Of a stretch of DNA of 17,632 nucleotides, positions 1-8,000 are shown piece by piece. Every line of letters starts with the position of its first letter. The stretch's first letter is position 1. Made by a program: the position numbers and the translations under genes. Below the pieces are notes generated by a model, which worked only from the letters and a program-made list of their open reading frames with translations, searched no databases and was not told the DNA's origin. The DNA comes from DASZYF01 sp035545535 (GTDB taxonomy: Bacteria > Actinomycetota > Actinomycetes > Mycobacteriales > CAJCIY01), in the NCBI GenBank assembly GCA_035545535.1, contig DASZYF010000115.1:1-17632 (forward strand), written 5' to 3'.

Positions 1-563
1 GCCCGCCGGCCGAGGACGCCGGCGCTCGCGGGTCCCAGACCGAGCGCCACCGCCGCCTCGAGGTCGTCCGCCGTGTCGACGTCGCGCCGCAGGCCCGGCC
101 CGGCGGTGCCGGTGAGGTCGGTCGCCCCGCCGGCGACATGCCGGGCGTGCGAGCCCGCCCCGTAGGAAGGTGCGAGCAGAGCGGCGTCGCGGGCGGTGAG
201 CAGCGCGGTGCCGGTCCCCGATGCGTCGGCAACCACTCCGCGGTCGATCGCGGCGGCGGCCGCGAGCACCGTGCGCAGCTCGTCCGGCCGCACGGCCGGG
301 AGGTCACCCATCAGCACGGCCACCGGGGCGTGCGGGTCGCCGAGGGCGCGTGCGGCCGCCACCACGTCGCCGTCGAGGCCCGCGCCGTGGTCGCCGACCG
401 CCACCACGCGCGCGGCACCGACCGTCGCCGCGGCGGCGGCGAGCACGTCATCGGTCATCGCCGCGACGAGTGCCGTGCGGGCCGGGTGGTCGAGGCGCGT
501 CTTCGCCGCGGTCGCATCCTTCACGGGCACGAGCACGTGCCAGGGGAGGGCGGGCGCGGGCAC
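1..563 (-). CDS. cofC: 2-phospho-L-lactate (or phosphoenolpyruvate) guanylyltransferase CofC, 3' end cut by window edge
   Basis: CofC joins GTP to 2-phospholactate or PEP to give the activated precursor of the F420 side chain; it is a cytoplasmic nucleotidyltransferase. I translated 187 codons from GTG at 563. The fold's landmarks are visible: an N-terminal PVKDATAAKTRL (13-24), MGDLPAVRPDEL (85-96) with the metal-binding Asp, a GTGTALL segment (116-122) and a C-terminal RRDVDTADDL (159-168). The sequence leaves the window at the Gly-Pro-Ala-Ser stretch typical of the last 15 or so residues, so little is missing. The GDLP motif lies at about residue 86, earlier than the roughly 115 I recall for mycobacterial CofC, because the N-terminal half is compact. 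The gene is divergent from gpsA, as in mycobacteria. The start is supported by CAGGAT six bases upstream, which may be a -10 of a leaderless transcript. Family identity is firm; the preferred substrate cannot be told from sequence. Confidence 0.86.
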   Translation of the reverse strand, partial: MPAPALPWHVLVPVKDATAAKTRLDHPARTALVAAMTDDVLAAAAATVGAARVVAVGDHGAGLDGDVVAAARALGDPHAPVAVLMGDLPAVRPDELRTVLAAAAAIDRGVVADASGTGTALLTARDAALLAPSYGAGSHARHVAGGATDLTGTAGPGLRRDVDTADDLEAAVALGLGPASAGVLGRR

Positions 564-569
564 GCACCG

Positions 570-575
570 ATCCTG
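570..575 (-). promoter_or_regulatory. Possible -10 element of cofC
   Basis: On the minus strand CAGGAT stands six bases before the GTG start of cofC. It has the spacing of the TANNNT-N6-8-GTG arrangement seen elsewhere in the window, but C replaces the first T. No Shine-Dalgarno sequence is visible. Weak by itself. Confidence 0.3.
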
Positions 576-627
576 CCCCCACGCGCCGGGCCGGCTGGCC
601 CGGGCGACCCGAACCGCTGCGCTCGGG

Positions 628-633
628 CAGACT
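628..633 (+). promoter_or_regulatory. Possible -10 element of gpsA
   Basis: CAGACT lies seven bases before the ATG of gpsA, mirroring the cofC arrangement on the other strand. No Shine-Dalgarno sequence is seen between it and the start. First position is C rather than T, so the call is weak. Confidence 0.3.
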
Positions 634-640
634 TCGACCC

Positions 641-1648
641 ATGGCACGCGCGGCGGTCCTCGGGAGCGGGTCCTGGGGCACCGCCTTCGCCAAGGTGCTG
701 TGCGACGCCGACACGACGACCACGCTGTGGGCCCGCCGGGCCGAGGTCGCCTCCGCGATCTCCGACCGCCGCGAGAACCCGGACTACCTGCCCGGGGTCG
801 CCCTCCCGCCGGCGCTGCGCGCGACGACCGATCCGCGGGACGCGCTGGCCGGGGCCGACTTCGTCGTGCTCGCCGTGCCCAGCCAGACGCTGCGCGAGAA
901 CCTCGCCGGCTGGGCCGCGCTCATCCCGCCGGACGCGACCCTCGTGAGCCTCATGAAGGGTGTCGAGCTCGGAACGCTCAAGCGGATGAGCGAGGTCATC
1001 GCCGAGGTCGCCGACGTCGCGCCGAGCCGCGTCGCCGTCGTGAGCGGGCCGAACCTCGCGAAGGAGATCGCGGCGGAGCAGCCGGCGGCCAGCGTGGTCG
1101 CCTGCACCGACCCGCTGCGCGCCGACGCGTTGGCCGACGCGTGCGTCACGCGCTACTTCCGCCCGTACACCAACGACGACGTGATCGGCTGCGAGGTCTC
1201 CGGCGCCGGCAAGAACGTCATCGCGCTGGTCTGCGGCATCGCCGAGGGCATGGGCTTCGGCGACAACACCATGGCGACCCTCATGACCCGCGGACTCGTC
1301 GAGATCGCGCGCCTCGGCGTCGCTCTCGGCGCGCAGGCGCGCACCTTCGCGGGGCTCGCGGGCATGGGCGACCTCGTCGCGACGTGCGCGAGCCCGCTGT
1401 CGCGCAACCACTCGTTCGGGCAGAAGATCGGCCGGGGCATGACGATGGACGAGATCCTCGCCGGCTCGCACCAGGTGGCCGAGGGCGTGAAGAGCTGCCG
1501 GTCGATCCTCGACCTCGCCCGCAAGCACGACGTCGACATGCCGCTCACGGAGGGCGTCGAGCGCGTGCTCTACGAAGGCGTGTCTCCACGCGAGATGGTC
1601 GCGTCCCTCATGGGTCGCGCACGGCAGAGCGAAGCCATCCCGCACTGA
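641..1648 (+). CDS. gpsA: NAD(P)-dependent glycerol-3-phosphate dehydrogenase GpsA
   Basis: Reduces dihydroxyacetone phosphate to sn-glycerol-3-phosphate, the backbone for phospholipids, in the cytoplasm. The 335-residue length is normal for bacterial GpsA. The Rossmann motif GSGSWG is at 8-13. The conserved MKGVE segment carries Lys106, SGPNLAKE follows at 135-142, catalytic Lys191 sits in GAGKNVIAL, and Asp244 in GMGDLV precedes the SRNHSFG substrate-binding stretch (254-260). The C-terminal all-helical domain is complete. ATG at 641 is chosen because the Rossmann strand begins at residue 4 and there is no room for a useful extension. It is divergent from cofC across 77 bp. The next gene on the same strand starts 49 bp downstream and has its own candidate promoter. 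PlsX at the far end of the window acts in the same lipid pathway. Confidence 0.96.
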   Translation: MARAAVLGSGSWGTAFAKVLCDADTTTTLWARRAEVASAISDRRENPDYLPGVALPPALRATTDPRDALAGADFVVLAVPSQTLRENLAGWAALIPPDATLVSLMKGVELGTLKRMSEVIAEVADVAPSRVAVVSGPNLAKEIAAEQPAASVVACTDPLRADALADACVTRYFRPYTNDDVIGCEVSGAGKNVIALVCGIAEGMGFGDNTMATLMTRGLVEIARLGVALGAQARTFAGLAGMGDLVATCASPLSRNHSFGQKIGRGMTMDEILAGSHQVAEGVKSCRSILDLARKHDVDMPLTEGVERVLYEGVSPREMVASLMGRARQSEAIPH

Positions 1649-1685
1649 GGCGTCGCCCTGCGGCAATCACTTCGCGTCGAGGTCC

Positions 1686-1691
1686 TACGCT
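1686..1691 (+). promoter_or_regulatory. -10 element (TACGCT) for a predicted leaderless transcript of the PLP enzyme gene
   Basis: TACGCT fits the actinobacterial TANNNT -10 and is followed after six bases by the GTG start at 1698. With the usual start point about 6-8 bases after a -10, the mRNA would begin at or next to the start codon. No Shine-Dalgarno sequence is present and no good -35 is seen. Confidence 0.55.
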
Positions 1692-1697
1692 GAGCGC

Positions 1698-2885
1698 GTG
1701 AGCGGCGAGCACACCCGCGCAGTGCACACGCCCGCGCACCCGGTGCCCGCGCAGACCCCGATCGGCCTGCCGATCTACCGCAGCGCGATCTTCCGCTTCG
1801 CCGACGCGCAGGAGTACGCCGACGTGCTCGCCCGCCGGCGCCCCGGGTACTCCTACGCGCGTGAGGCCAACCCCACGTGCGACGCCTTCGCGCAGGGAGT
1901 GGCCGCGCTCGAGGGAGCTGCGCACGGCGTGCCGTTCAGCTCCGGCCAGGCCGCGACGGTCGCCGCCGTGCTGACGGCGTGCAAGGCCGGGGACCACGTC
2001 GTCGCGCCCCACGAGGCGTACGGCGGCACCTACGGATTCCTCAACGGCATGGCGCGCGGCCTCGGCATCGACACCACGTTCGTCGACCCGCACGACCTCG
2101 AAGCCGTCGCCGCCGCGATCCGTCCCGAGACCCGCCTCGTCTGGGGCGAGACGCTCGCCAACCCGACGATGGGCGTCACCGACCTACCGGCGATGGCGGC
2201 GATCGCGCATGACGCCGGCGCGCTGTTCGTCGTCGACTCGACGTTCGCGTCGCCGGTCGTGTGCCGCCCCGCGGAGCACGGTGCCGACGTCGTCATGCAC
2301 TCGGCGACGAAGTACATCAGCGGTCACTCCGACGTCATCGCCGGTGTGCTCGTCGCCGACGACGTCGACCTGGCCGAGCGCCTGCGGCTCACGTCGGTGG
2401 TGCTCGGGCAGACGCTCGGACCCGACGATGCGTGGATCGCGCACCGCGGGCTGGCGACGCTGCCGCTGCGCGTCGAGCGCCACTGCAGGTCCGCGGCGCA
2501 GGTGGCCGCTGCCCTCGAAGGCCATCCGCGCCTGTCGCGGGTCGACCACCCCAGCCTCACCTCGTCGCGCGATCACGACCTCGCGTCGAAGCTGTTCCGT
2601 GACGGTCTCTTCGGTGGTGTCGTGACGGTGCACGTGACCGGTGGACGTGCTGCAGGACAGGCGTTCTGCGACGGGCTGCGGATCATCACGAACGCGACGA
2701 GCCTCGGCGGCGCGCACTCGGTCGTCAGCCACGTCGCGTCGACGACGCACCGCCAGCTCGATGCGGCGGCGCTCGCCGCCGCCCGCCTCGATGAAGGCTC
2801 GGTGCGCATCAGCATCGGGCTCGAAGATGCCGACGACATCATCGCCGACTGCCTGCAGTCGCTGGACGCGCTGCCGAGCCCGTGA
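1698..2885 (+). CDS. PLP-dependent Cys/Met metabolism enzyme (cystathionine gamma-synthase / gamma-lyase family)
   Basis: A fold-type I PLP enzyme acting on sulphur amino acids: cystathionine synthesis or cleavage, or a related gamma/beta elimination. All family landmarks are present in 395 residues: YSYAREANPT (51-60) for phosphate and substrate contacts, FSSGQAAT (80-87), the cofactor-stacking Tyr108 in EAYGGTY, cofactor Asp180 in VVDSTFASP, the Schiff-base Lys205 in SATKYISGHSD, and a C-terminal VRISIGLEDADDI. Sequence alone does not decide between synthase, lyase and O-acetylhomoserine sulfhydrylase roles, and no methionine or cysteine genes adjoin it. GTG at 1698 is chosen because it sits six bases after a TACGCT -10-like element. 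Its last four bases (GTGA) contain the start of the acetyltransferase gene, so the two are translationally coupled. Confidence 0.88.
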   Translation: MSGEHTRAVHTPAHPVPAQTPIGLPIYRSAIFRFADAQEYADVLARRRPGYSYAREANPTCDAFAQGVAALEGAAHGVPFSSGQAATVAAVLTACKAGDHVVAPHEAYGGTYGFLNGMARGLGIDTTFVDPHDLEAVAAAIRPETRLVWGETLANPTMGVTDLPAMAAIAHDAGALFVVDSTFASPVVCRPAEHGADVVMHSATKYISGHSDVIAGVLVADDVDLAERLRLTSVVLGQTLGPDDAWIAHRGLATLPLRVERHCRSAAQVAAALEGHPRLSRVDHPSLTSSRDHDLASKLFRDGLFGGVVTVHVTGGRAAGQAFCDGLRIITNATSLGGAHSVVSHVASTTHRQLDAAALAAARLDEGSVRISIGLEDADDIIADCLQSLDALPSP

Positions 2886-3568
2886 CGCTCCTCGACGACT
2901 GGCTCGAGGAGTTCCTCGGCCAGTGGCCTCCGCGGTCACCGTTCGACGTCGTCGGCTCGCCGCTGCGGGCGGCGCCCGCCTGGGACGGCACCGACCGACC
3001 GGTCACCGGCGTGTCGGCGCCCGGTCTCGGCGCGGTGCTCTCGGTGCCGCCGCGTGCGGTCGATGCCGTCCGCGCCCTCGGCGACGACTGGCACGCGCCC
3101 GACTACGGAGCGCGACTGGCCGGCGTGCTCGGGCTCGAGCCGTCGACGTGGGTCCTCGACGGCACCGGGGTCTTCCGCTGGGCCGATCACGTCGCCCCGC
3201 TCGAGCCGCTCGGCGAGTGGGTCGACCCCGAGGACGCGCGCGTGCCCCCGTGGCTGCGCCCGTTCAACGGTGGGGTGCTGTGCGCGTGGGACGACGACGG
3301 CAGCTACGTCGCGGGCGTCGGCATCAAGCGTCACAGCGACCTCGGCGAGGAGATCGCCGTCGGCACCGAACCGGCTGCCCGCGGGCGTGGCTACGCGCGG
3401 CGGCTCGTCGTCACCGCCGCGCACGCCATCCTCGAGCGCGGCGCGGTGCCCACGTACCTGCACGCACCCGACAACGTCGCCAGCGCGCACGTCGCCGAGG
3501 CATCCGGGTTCGCCGACCGTGGCTGGCGCTTCCTGGGCCTCTGGACCCGCGACGCGCTCCACTCCTGA
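2882..3568 (+). CDS. GNAT-family N-acetyltransferase
   Basis: Predicted acetyl-CoA-dependent acyltransferase of unknown substrate, 228 residues. The C-terminal half holds the GNAT core: VAGVGIKRHS strand (143-152), then EPAARGRGYARRL (163-175), which is the R-x-x-G-x-G/A pyrophosphate-binding loop and following helix, and DNVASAHVAEASGF (197-210), the usual terminal segment. The first 120 or so residues contain repeated Trp and Pro and match no domain I recognise; they may form the first half of a tandem-GNAT fold with a degenerate site. It begins inside the stop of the upstream PLP enzyme gene (GTGA overlap) and ends 23 bp before pyk, so it sits in an operon-like run. The coupling hints at a link to the PLP enzyme's product, but that is inference. 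Confidence 0.8.
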   Translation: MTLLDDWLEEFLGQWPPRSPFDVVGSPLRAAPAWDGTDRPVTGVSAPGLGAVLSVPPRAVDAVRALGDDWHAPDYGARLAGVLGLEPSTWVLDGTGVFRWADHVAPLEPLGEWVDPEDARVPPWLRPFNGGVLCAWDDDGSYVAGVGIKRHSDLGEEIAVGTEPAARGRGYARRLVVTAAHAILERGAVPTYLHAPDNVASAHVAEASGFADRGWRFLGLWTRDALHS

Positions 3569-3591
3569 CGAGACGAAGCAGACACCCGCTC

Positions 3592-5019
3592 ATGACGCTG
3601 CAGCGCCGCGCGAAGATCGTCTGCACGATCGGACCCGCCGTCGCCACACCCGACGGTGTGCTGGCGCTCGTCGAGGCCGGCATGGACGTCGCCCGCCTCA
3701 ACTTCAGCCACGGCACGCAGGCCGAGCACGCGCGGGCGTACCGGCTCGTGCGCGAGGCCTCGGACCGCACCGGGCACGCGGTCGCGGTGCTCGCCGACCT
3801 GCAGGGACCGAAGATCCGGCTCGGCACCTTCGCCGACGGCGGCGCGGACTGGGCCACCGGCGACGAGGTCACCATCACCACGGAGGACATCGTCGGCGCC
3901 GGCACGCTCGTCGGCACCACGTACGTGCGCTTCGCCCATGACGTGAAGCCCGGCGACCGCGTGCTCGTCGACGACGGTCGCGTCGACCTCCAGGTCCTCG
4001 ACACCGACGGCATCGCCGTGCGGCTGCGCGTGCTCGACGGCGGACGCGTCAGCAACAACAAGGGCATGAACCTGCCCGGCATCGCCGTGAGCGAGCCGGC
4101 GCTGACCGACAAGGACGTCGAGGATCTGCGCTTCGCGCTCGGCCTGCGCGTCGACCTCGTCGCCCTCTCGTTCGTGCGGCAGCCGGACGACGCCGACCGC
4201 GTGCGCGCGGTCATGCGTGAGGAGGGTGCGCTGCTGCCGGTGCTCGCCAAGGTGGAGAAGCCCGAAGCAGTGCACGCGCTCGACGAGATCATCGCGGCGT
4301 TCGACGGTGTGCTCGTCGCGCGGGGCGACCTCGGCGTCGAGATGCCCCTCGAGGACGTTCCGCTCGTGCAGAAGCGCGCGGTCGCCCTGTGCCGTGACAA
4401 CGCGAAGCCGGTCATCGTCGCGACTCAGATGCTCGAGTCGATGATCGACGAACCGCGCCCGACGCGCGCCGAGGCGAGCGACGTGGCCAACGCCGTGCTC
4501 GACGGGACCGACGCCGTGATGCTCTCGGGCGAGACGAGCGTCGGCCGGCACCCGATCGAGGCGGTGAAGACGATGTCGCGCATCGTCATGGCGGCCGAGA
4601 CGGGCCGGGGTCCGTACGCGGTGCGTCCGCTGACGCGGGAACCCCGCACGCAGAGCGGCGCGATCGCGCGCGCGGCGGTCGAGATCGCGCACCAGCTCGA
4701 GGCGGCTGCTCTCGTCGCGTTCACGATGGGTGGCGACACCGCACGCCGGCTCGCGCGCCACCACAGCAGCGTCCCGCTGCTCGCGTTCACACCGGTGCAG
4801 GTGACCCGCTCCCAGCTCGCGGTGTCGTGGGGGGTGGAGACGTTCTTCACCGAGACCGTGAGCACGCTCGGCGAGATGGTCAAGCAGGTCGACGAGGTGC
4901 TGCTCGCCACCGCGCGGGCGCGCCCGGGCGAGCTCATCGTCGTCGTGGCCGGCGTGCCGATCGCGACCCCCGGCGCGACCAACACGATCCGCGTGCACCG
5001 TGTGGGCGGCGACCGGTAA
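3592..5019 (+). CDS. pyk: Pyruvate kinase
   Basis: Transfers phosphate from PEP to ADP, the last step of glycolysis. The 475-residue protein has the complete barrel, B domain and C-terminal domain. Visible landmarks are the start RRAKIVCTIGPA (5-16), ARLNFSHG (34-41) with the substrate-binding Arg, Asn and Ser, LQGPKIRLG (70-78), catalytic Lys220 in AKVEKPEAV, ARGDLGVEMP (about 243-252) with metal-binding residues, and TRAEASDVANAV followed by DAVMLSGETSVG. At the positions that set monovalent-cation need, it carries Leu70, Gln71, Lys74 and Leu77, the combination reported for K+-independent enzymes. ATG at 3592 is the only reasonable start; no strong Shine-Dalgarno sequence precedes it. It is 23 bp downstream of the acetyltransferase gene and convergent, by 14 bp, with the propeller gene. 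Confidence 0.97.
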   Translation: MTLQRRAKIVCTIGPAVATPDGVLALVEAGMDVARLNFSHGTQAEHARAYRLVREASDRTGHAVAVLADLQGPKIRLGTFADGGADWATGDEVTITTEDIVGAGTLVGTTYVRFAHDVKPGDRVLVDDGRVDLQVLDTDGIAVRLRVLDGGRVSNNKGMNLPGIAVSEPALTDKDVEDLRFALGLRVDLVALSFVRQPDDADRVRAVMREEGALLPVLAKVEKPEAVHALDEIIAAFDGVLVARGDLGVEMPLEDVPLVQKRAVALCRDNAKPVIVATQMLESMIDEPRPTRAEASDVANAVLDGTDAVMLSGETSVGRHPIEAVKTMSRIVMAAETGRGPYAVRPLTREPRTQSGAIARAAVEIAHQLEAAALVAFTMGGDTARRLARHHSSVPLLAFTPVQVTRSQLAVSWGVETFFTETVSTLGEMVKQVDEVLLATARARPGELIVVVAGVPIATPGATNTIRVHRVGGDR

Positions 5020-5033
5020 GGCCGCCGCGAGGG

Positions 5034-8000
5034 CTAGCGCAGCGTGCGGGGGTCGCCGTCGAACCGCCAGCGCAGCACCTGTCCACGGCTGTGCGCCGCT
5101 CCCGCGAACCGGCCCGGCCGCAGGTCCAGCACTCCGTTCGTGGCGAACACCCGCCGGCCGCCGACGCCCTTGCCCGTCAGCGTGGCCGTGCCGGTCCAGC
5201 CGTGCCGTCCGCGTCGGAGCAGCAGCACCAGGGTCGCGCGGTGGCCGCTCGCATCGTGCACCGGCACGGTGGCGCGGACAGCGAGGACGACGCCGTGCGC
5301 GCCGTGCACGACGTGGACCTGCGGCCGCCCGATCGTCGCCGTGAAGGTGAGGCGTGGCGAGGTGATGCGCACGCTCGCGGCGAGCAGGGTCGAGGCAGGG
5401 GTCGGCTGCGGGTGCTCCGGCGGGGATCCGGTAGCGGTGGGCGTCGCGGTGGGGCTCGGGATGTCGGTGGGAGTCGGGGTCGCGGGCAGCACCCCCGCGC
5501 CGGTCATCGTCACGACCTGGCGGCCCTGGCCGTCACCGGCGTCGAACGTGTACGACGACGATGCCGCCCCCGGCGCGACCGGCGCGAACGTCACGTCGAT
5601 GTCGAGGTTGCCCCCCGGCGCGAAGCACTGCCCCTCGCTCACCGGGTTGGTCGCCTCGAACGGCTCGGCCGGACCCTTCGCGGTGGAGAGGCACACGGTC
5701 ACGTTGCCGGTGTTGGCCAGCGTGATGGTGGCGTGCGCGGTGCTGCCCACCGGCACGTCGCCGAAGGCGAGCGGCGTCGCCGTCGGCGTCACCTCGAGGT
5801 GCGGGTCGGCGTCGACCGCGCTCGCCGAGAGCGGCACCGTCACCGTGACCCCGTCACCCGAGAGCGACAGCGAGTCGGTGTAGTCGCCGGCGGTGGTGGG
5901 GTCGAAGTCGACCGGGACGGTGATGGTCGCCTGCGGCGCGAGCGTGGCCCCGGCGGCGGGGAGGGTCGGGGCCGAGAAGGGGGCGCTCGGTCCGGTGGCG
6001 TCGGTGAACGTGAGCGTGGACGTGCCGGTGTTCTTCACCGCGACCGACATGCTCGTGCTGCTGCCGGTCGGGACCGGGTCTCCGGACGTGCTGAACACGA
6101 GGCTCGTCGGTGTGGCGGACAGCCCGGCCTGCGTGCCGACGCCGGCCAGGCCGACGGAGGTGCTGCCCGAGGTCCCCGAGGTGGAGAAGGCGACGGTGAG
6201 CGTGCCCGTCGCCGGCCCGGTCGTCGACGGCGTGAAGGTCACCGGGAGCGAGAACGTCGCCCCGGCCGCGACGTCGACGCCTCCGGCCGGGATGCCGCTC
6301 GTGTCGACCGCGAACGGGGCGTTCGTCGTCGCACCCGTGATCGTGACGTTCTGGTGGGCGGTCAGCGTGACCGTCCCGCTCTTCGGGACCGTCACGCCGC
6401 TCTGCCCGAAGTCCGTGCTCGGCGCGGACAGCGGCGTCGTGGTGGGTCGGCCGAACGCGAACACGGCCCCGATGTGCCGTGCCGTGGTGCTGTTCGCGTA
6501 GTCGAAGCTTCCCCACGTGCCGACGTAGACGTGACCCGCGTCCGTGGCGGGCACCGTGAACTTGCTGACCGGGCCGAGGTCGGCCGAGAACACCGGCGTC
6601 CAGGACCCCGAGGTCGGCACCGCGGGGAACGCCAGCAGGTGACCGTCGTTGTCGCAGGTCGAGCTGCTGCTGCAGTAGCCGCTCGTGCCGGCGGGTGGGT
6701 GGTTCGCCGACACGAGCCAGACGAGGCCGGACCCCGGCGTCGTGCCGTCGCTCGTCACCACCGGAGAGCCGGAGGAGTACCCGTTGCCCGCGGTGGTCGC
6801 CGCGACGGACAGCGACGGCTCGCCGCCCGCCGTGGTGCCGTACGCGTAGGCGGTGAGCGGACCGCCCGAGCCGGGCCCGCCGCCGTTGCCGGACGTCGCG
6901 GACGAGAGCACGTAGATGTAGCCGCCGTGGCCGCCGTCGCCGCCGTAGACCGCGGGATGACCCCACTGCCCGCCCGTCGGCACGTCCAGCTTCTGCAGCA
7001 CGTTGCTCACGTCGTTGCTCGTCGCCGCGCGACCGCCGAGGTGGTCGGAGTCGAGCAGGTAGAGCACGTGGGCCTTGCCCTGCGCGACCATGAGGTGCGG
7101 ATGGTCGGTCGTGCCGAAGTACGCCGGAGGCAGGTCGACGAGTCCCCCCGAGCCGAGGTCCTGGTCGTTGGTGTCCAGCGTGTCCGCGTTGGGCGGGGCG
7201 AAGAAGTCGACCGGCGTCAGCTTGTGGTCGTCGCCGATCGTCAGGTGCACGACCGACTCGGACAACCCGGCCGGCGGGCTTGTCCCGGGGGTCCCGGGCT
7301 TGGGGGTGTAGGCGTTGTCGCCGGCGTTGCCGGTGACGAGCCACATGTCGTGGGCGCCTCGTGTGACGAGCCCGCCGCCGCCCTCCCAGATGCCGGCGCC
7401 ACCGGCCTTGGCGGCGGTCGCCTCCGCCGACCACATCGCATCGATCGTGCCGCTGGTCGTGCTCACGCCGACGACGTAGCCCGAGTAGTAGTCGCCGTAG
7501 TCGCAGTGCGATCCGAACCCGAGGTAGACCTCGCCGCCCACCAACGTGAGGGCCGTGCGCTGCAGCTCGTAGGTGGCCGAGAACGTGACCGACGGGTTGT
7601 TGTCCGGATGGCCCTGGATCTTGACCGGCCATCCGGGCCGCTCCGCCCCTGTGAGCGGGTCGAACGCCTCGAGCCAGTAGCTCGGTGAGCCCCGGTCGGG
7701 TCCGTCGTCCTTCTTCGCCGTCACGTACACGTAGCCCGATGCGGGGTCGTACACGCCGGTGCTGGTGATCCCGATGTCGGGGACCAGGTCGGTGCAGCCG
7801 ATCCACGAGACCTTCCACGACGGGCCGACGTTGCGCGACCACAGCACCGACCCGCTGGTGGGGTCCAGGCCGTAGATCCAGTTCGTCTCGGTGCCGACGA
7901 CGACGACCTTCGTCCCGCCCTTGGTGACGACGAGTGGGCTCGCGTAGACCTCGCCGTCGACCGGGGTCTTCCACAGCTGGCCGAAGTCGGTCGCCCGGAC

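Noticed and set aside
521..1666. A 381-codon minus-strand open frame over gpsA
   Set aside because: Shadow of gpsA, with no motif and typical GC-bias composition.
3391..4998. A 535-codon open frame on the minus strand, antisense to pyk
   Set aside because: Its product is Arg/His/Asp-rich with no domain, and it mirrors the codon pattern of pyk, whose motifs are complete. Long antisense frames are expected at this GC content.
4827..7688. A 953-codon plus-strand open frame across the end of pyk and the propeller gene
   Set aside because: Composed of Arg/Gly/Val-rich repeats with no recognisable motif; the minus strand encodes a protein with signal peptide and regular domains.
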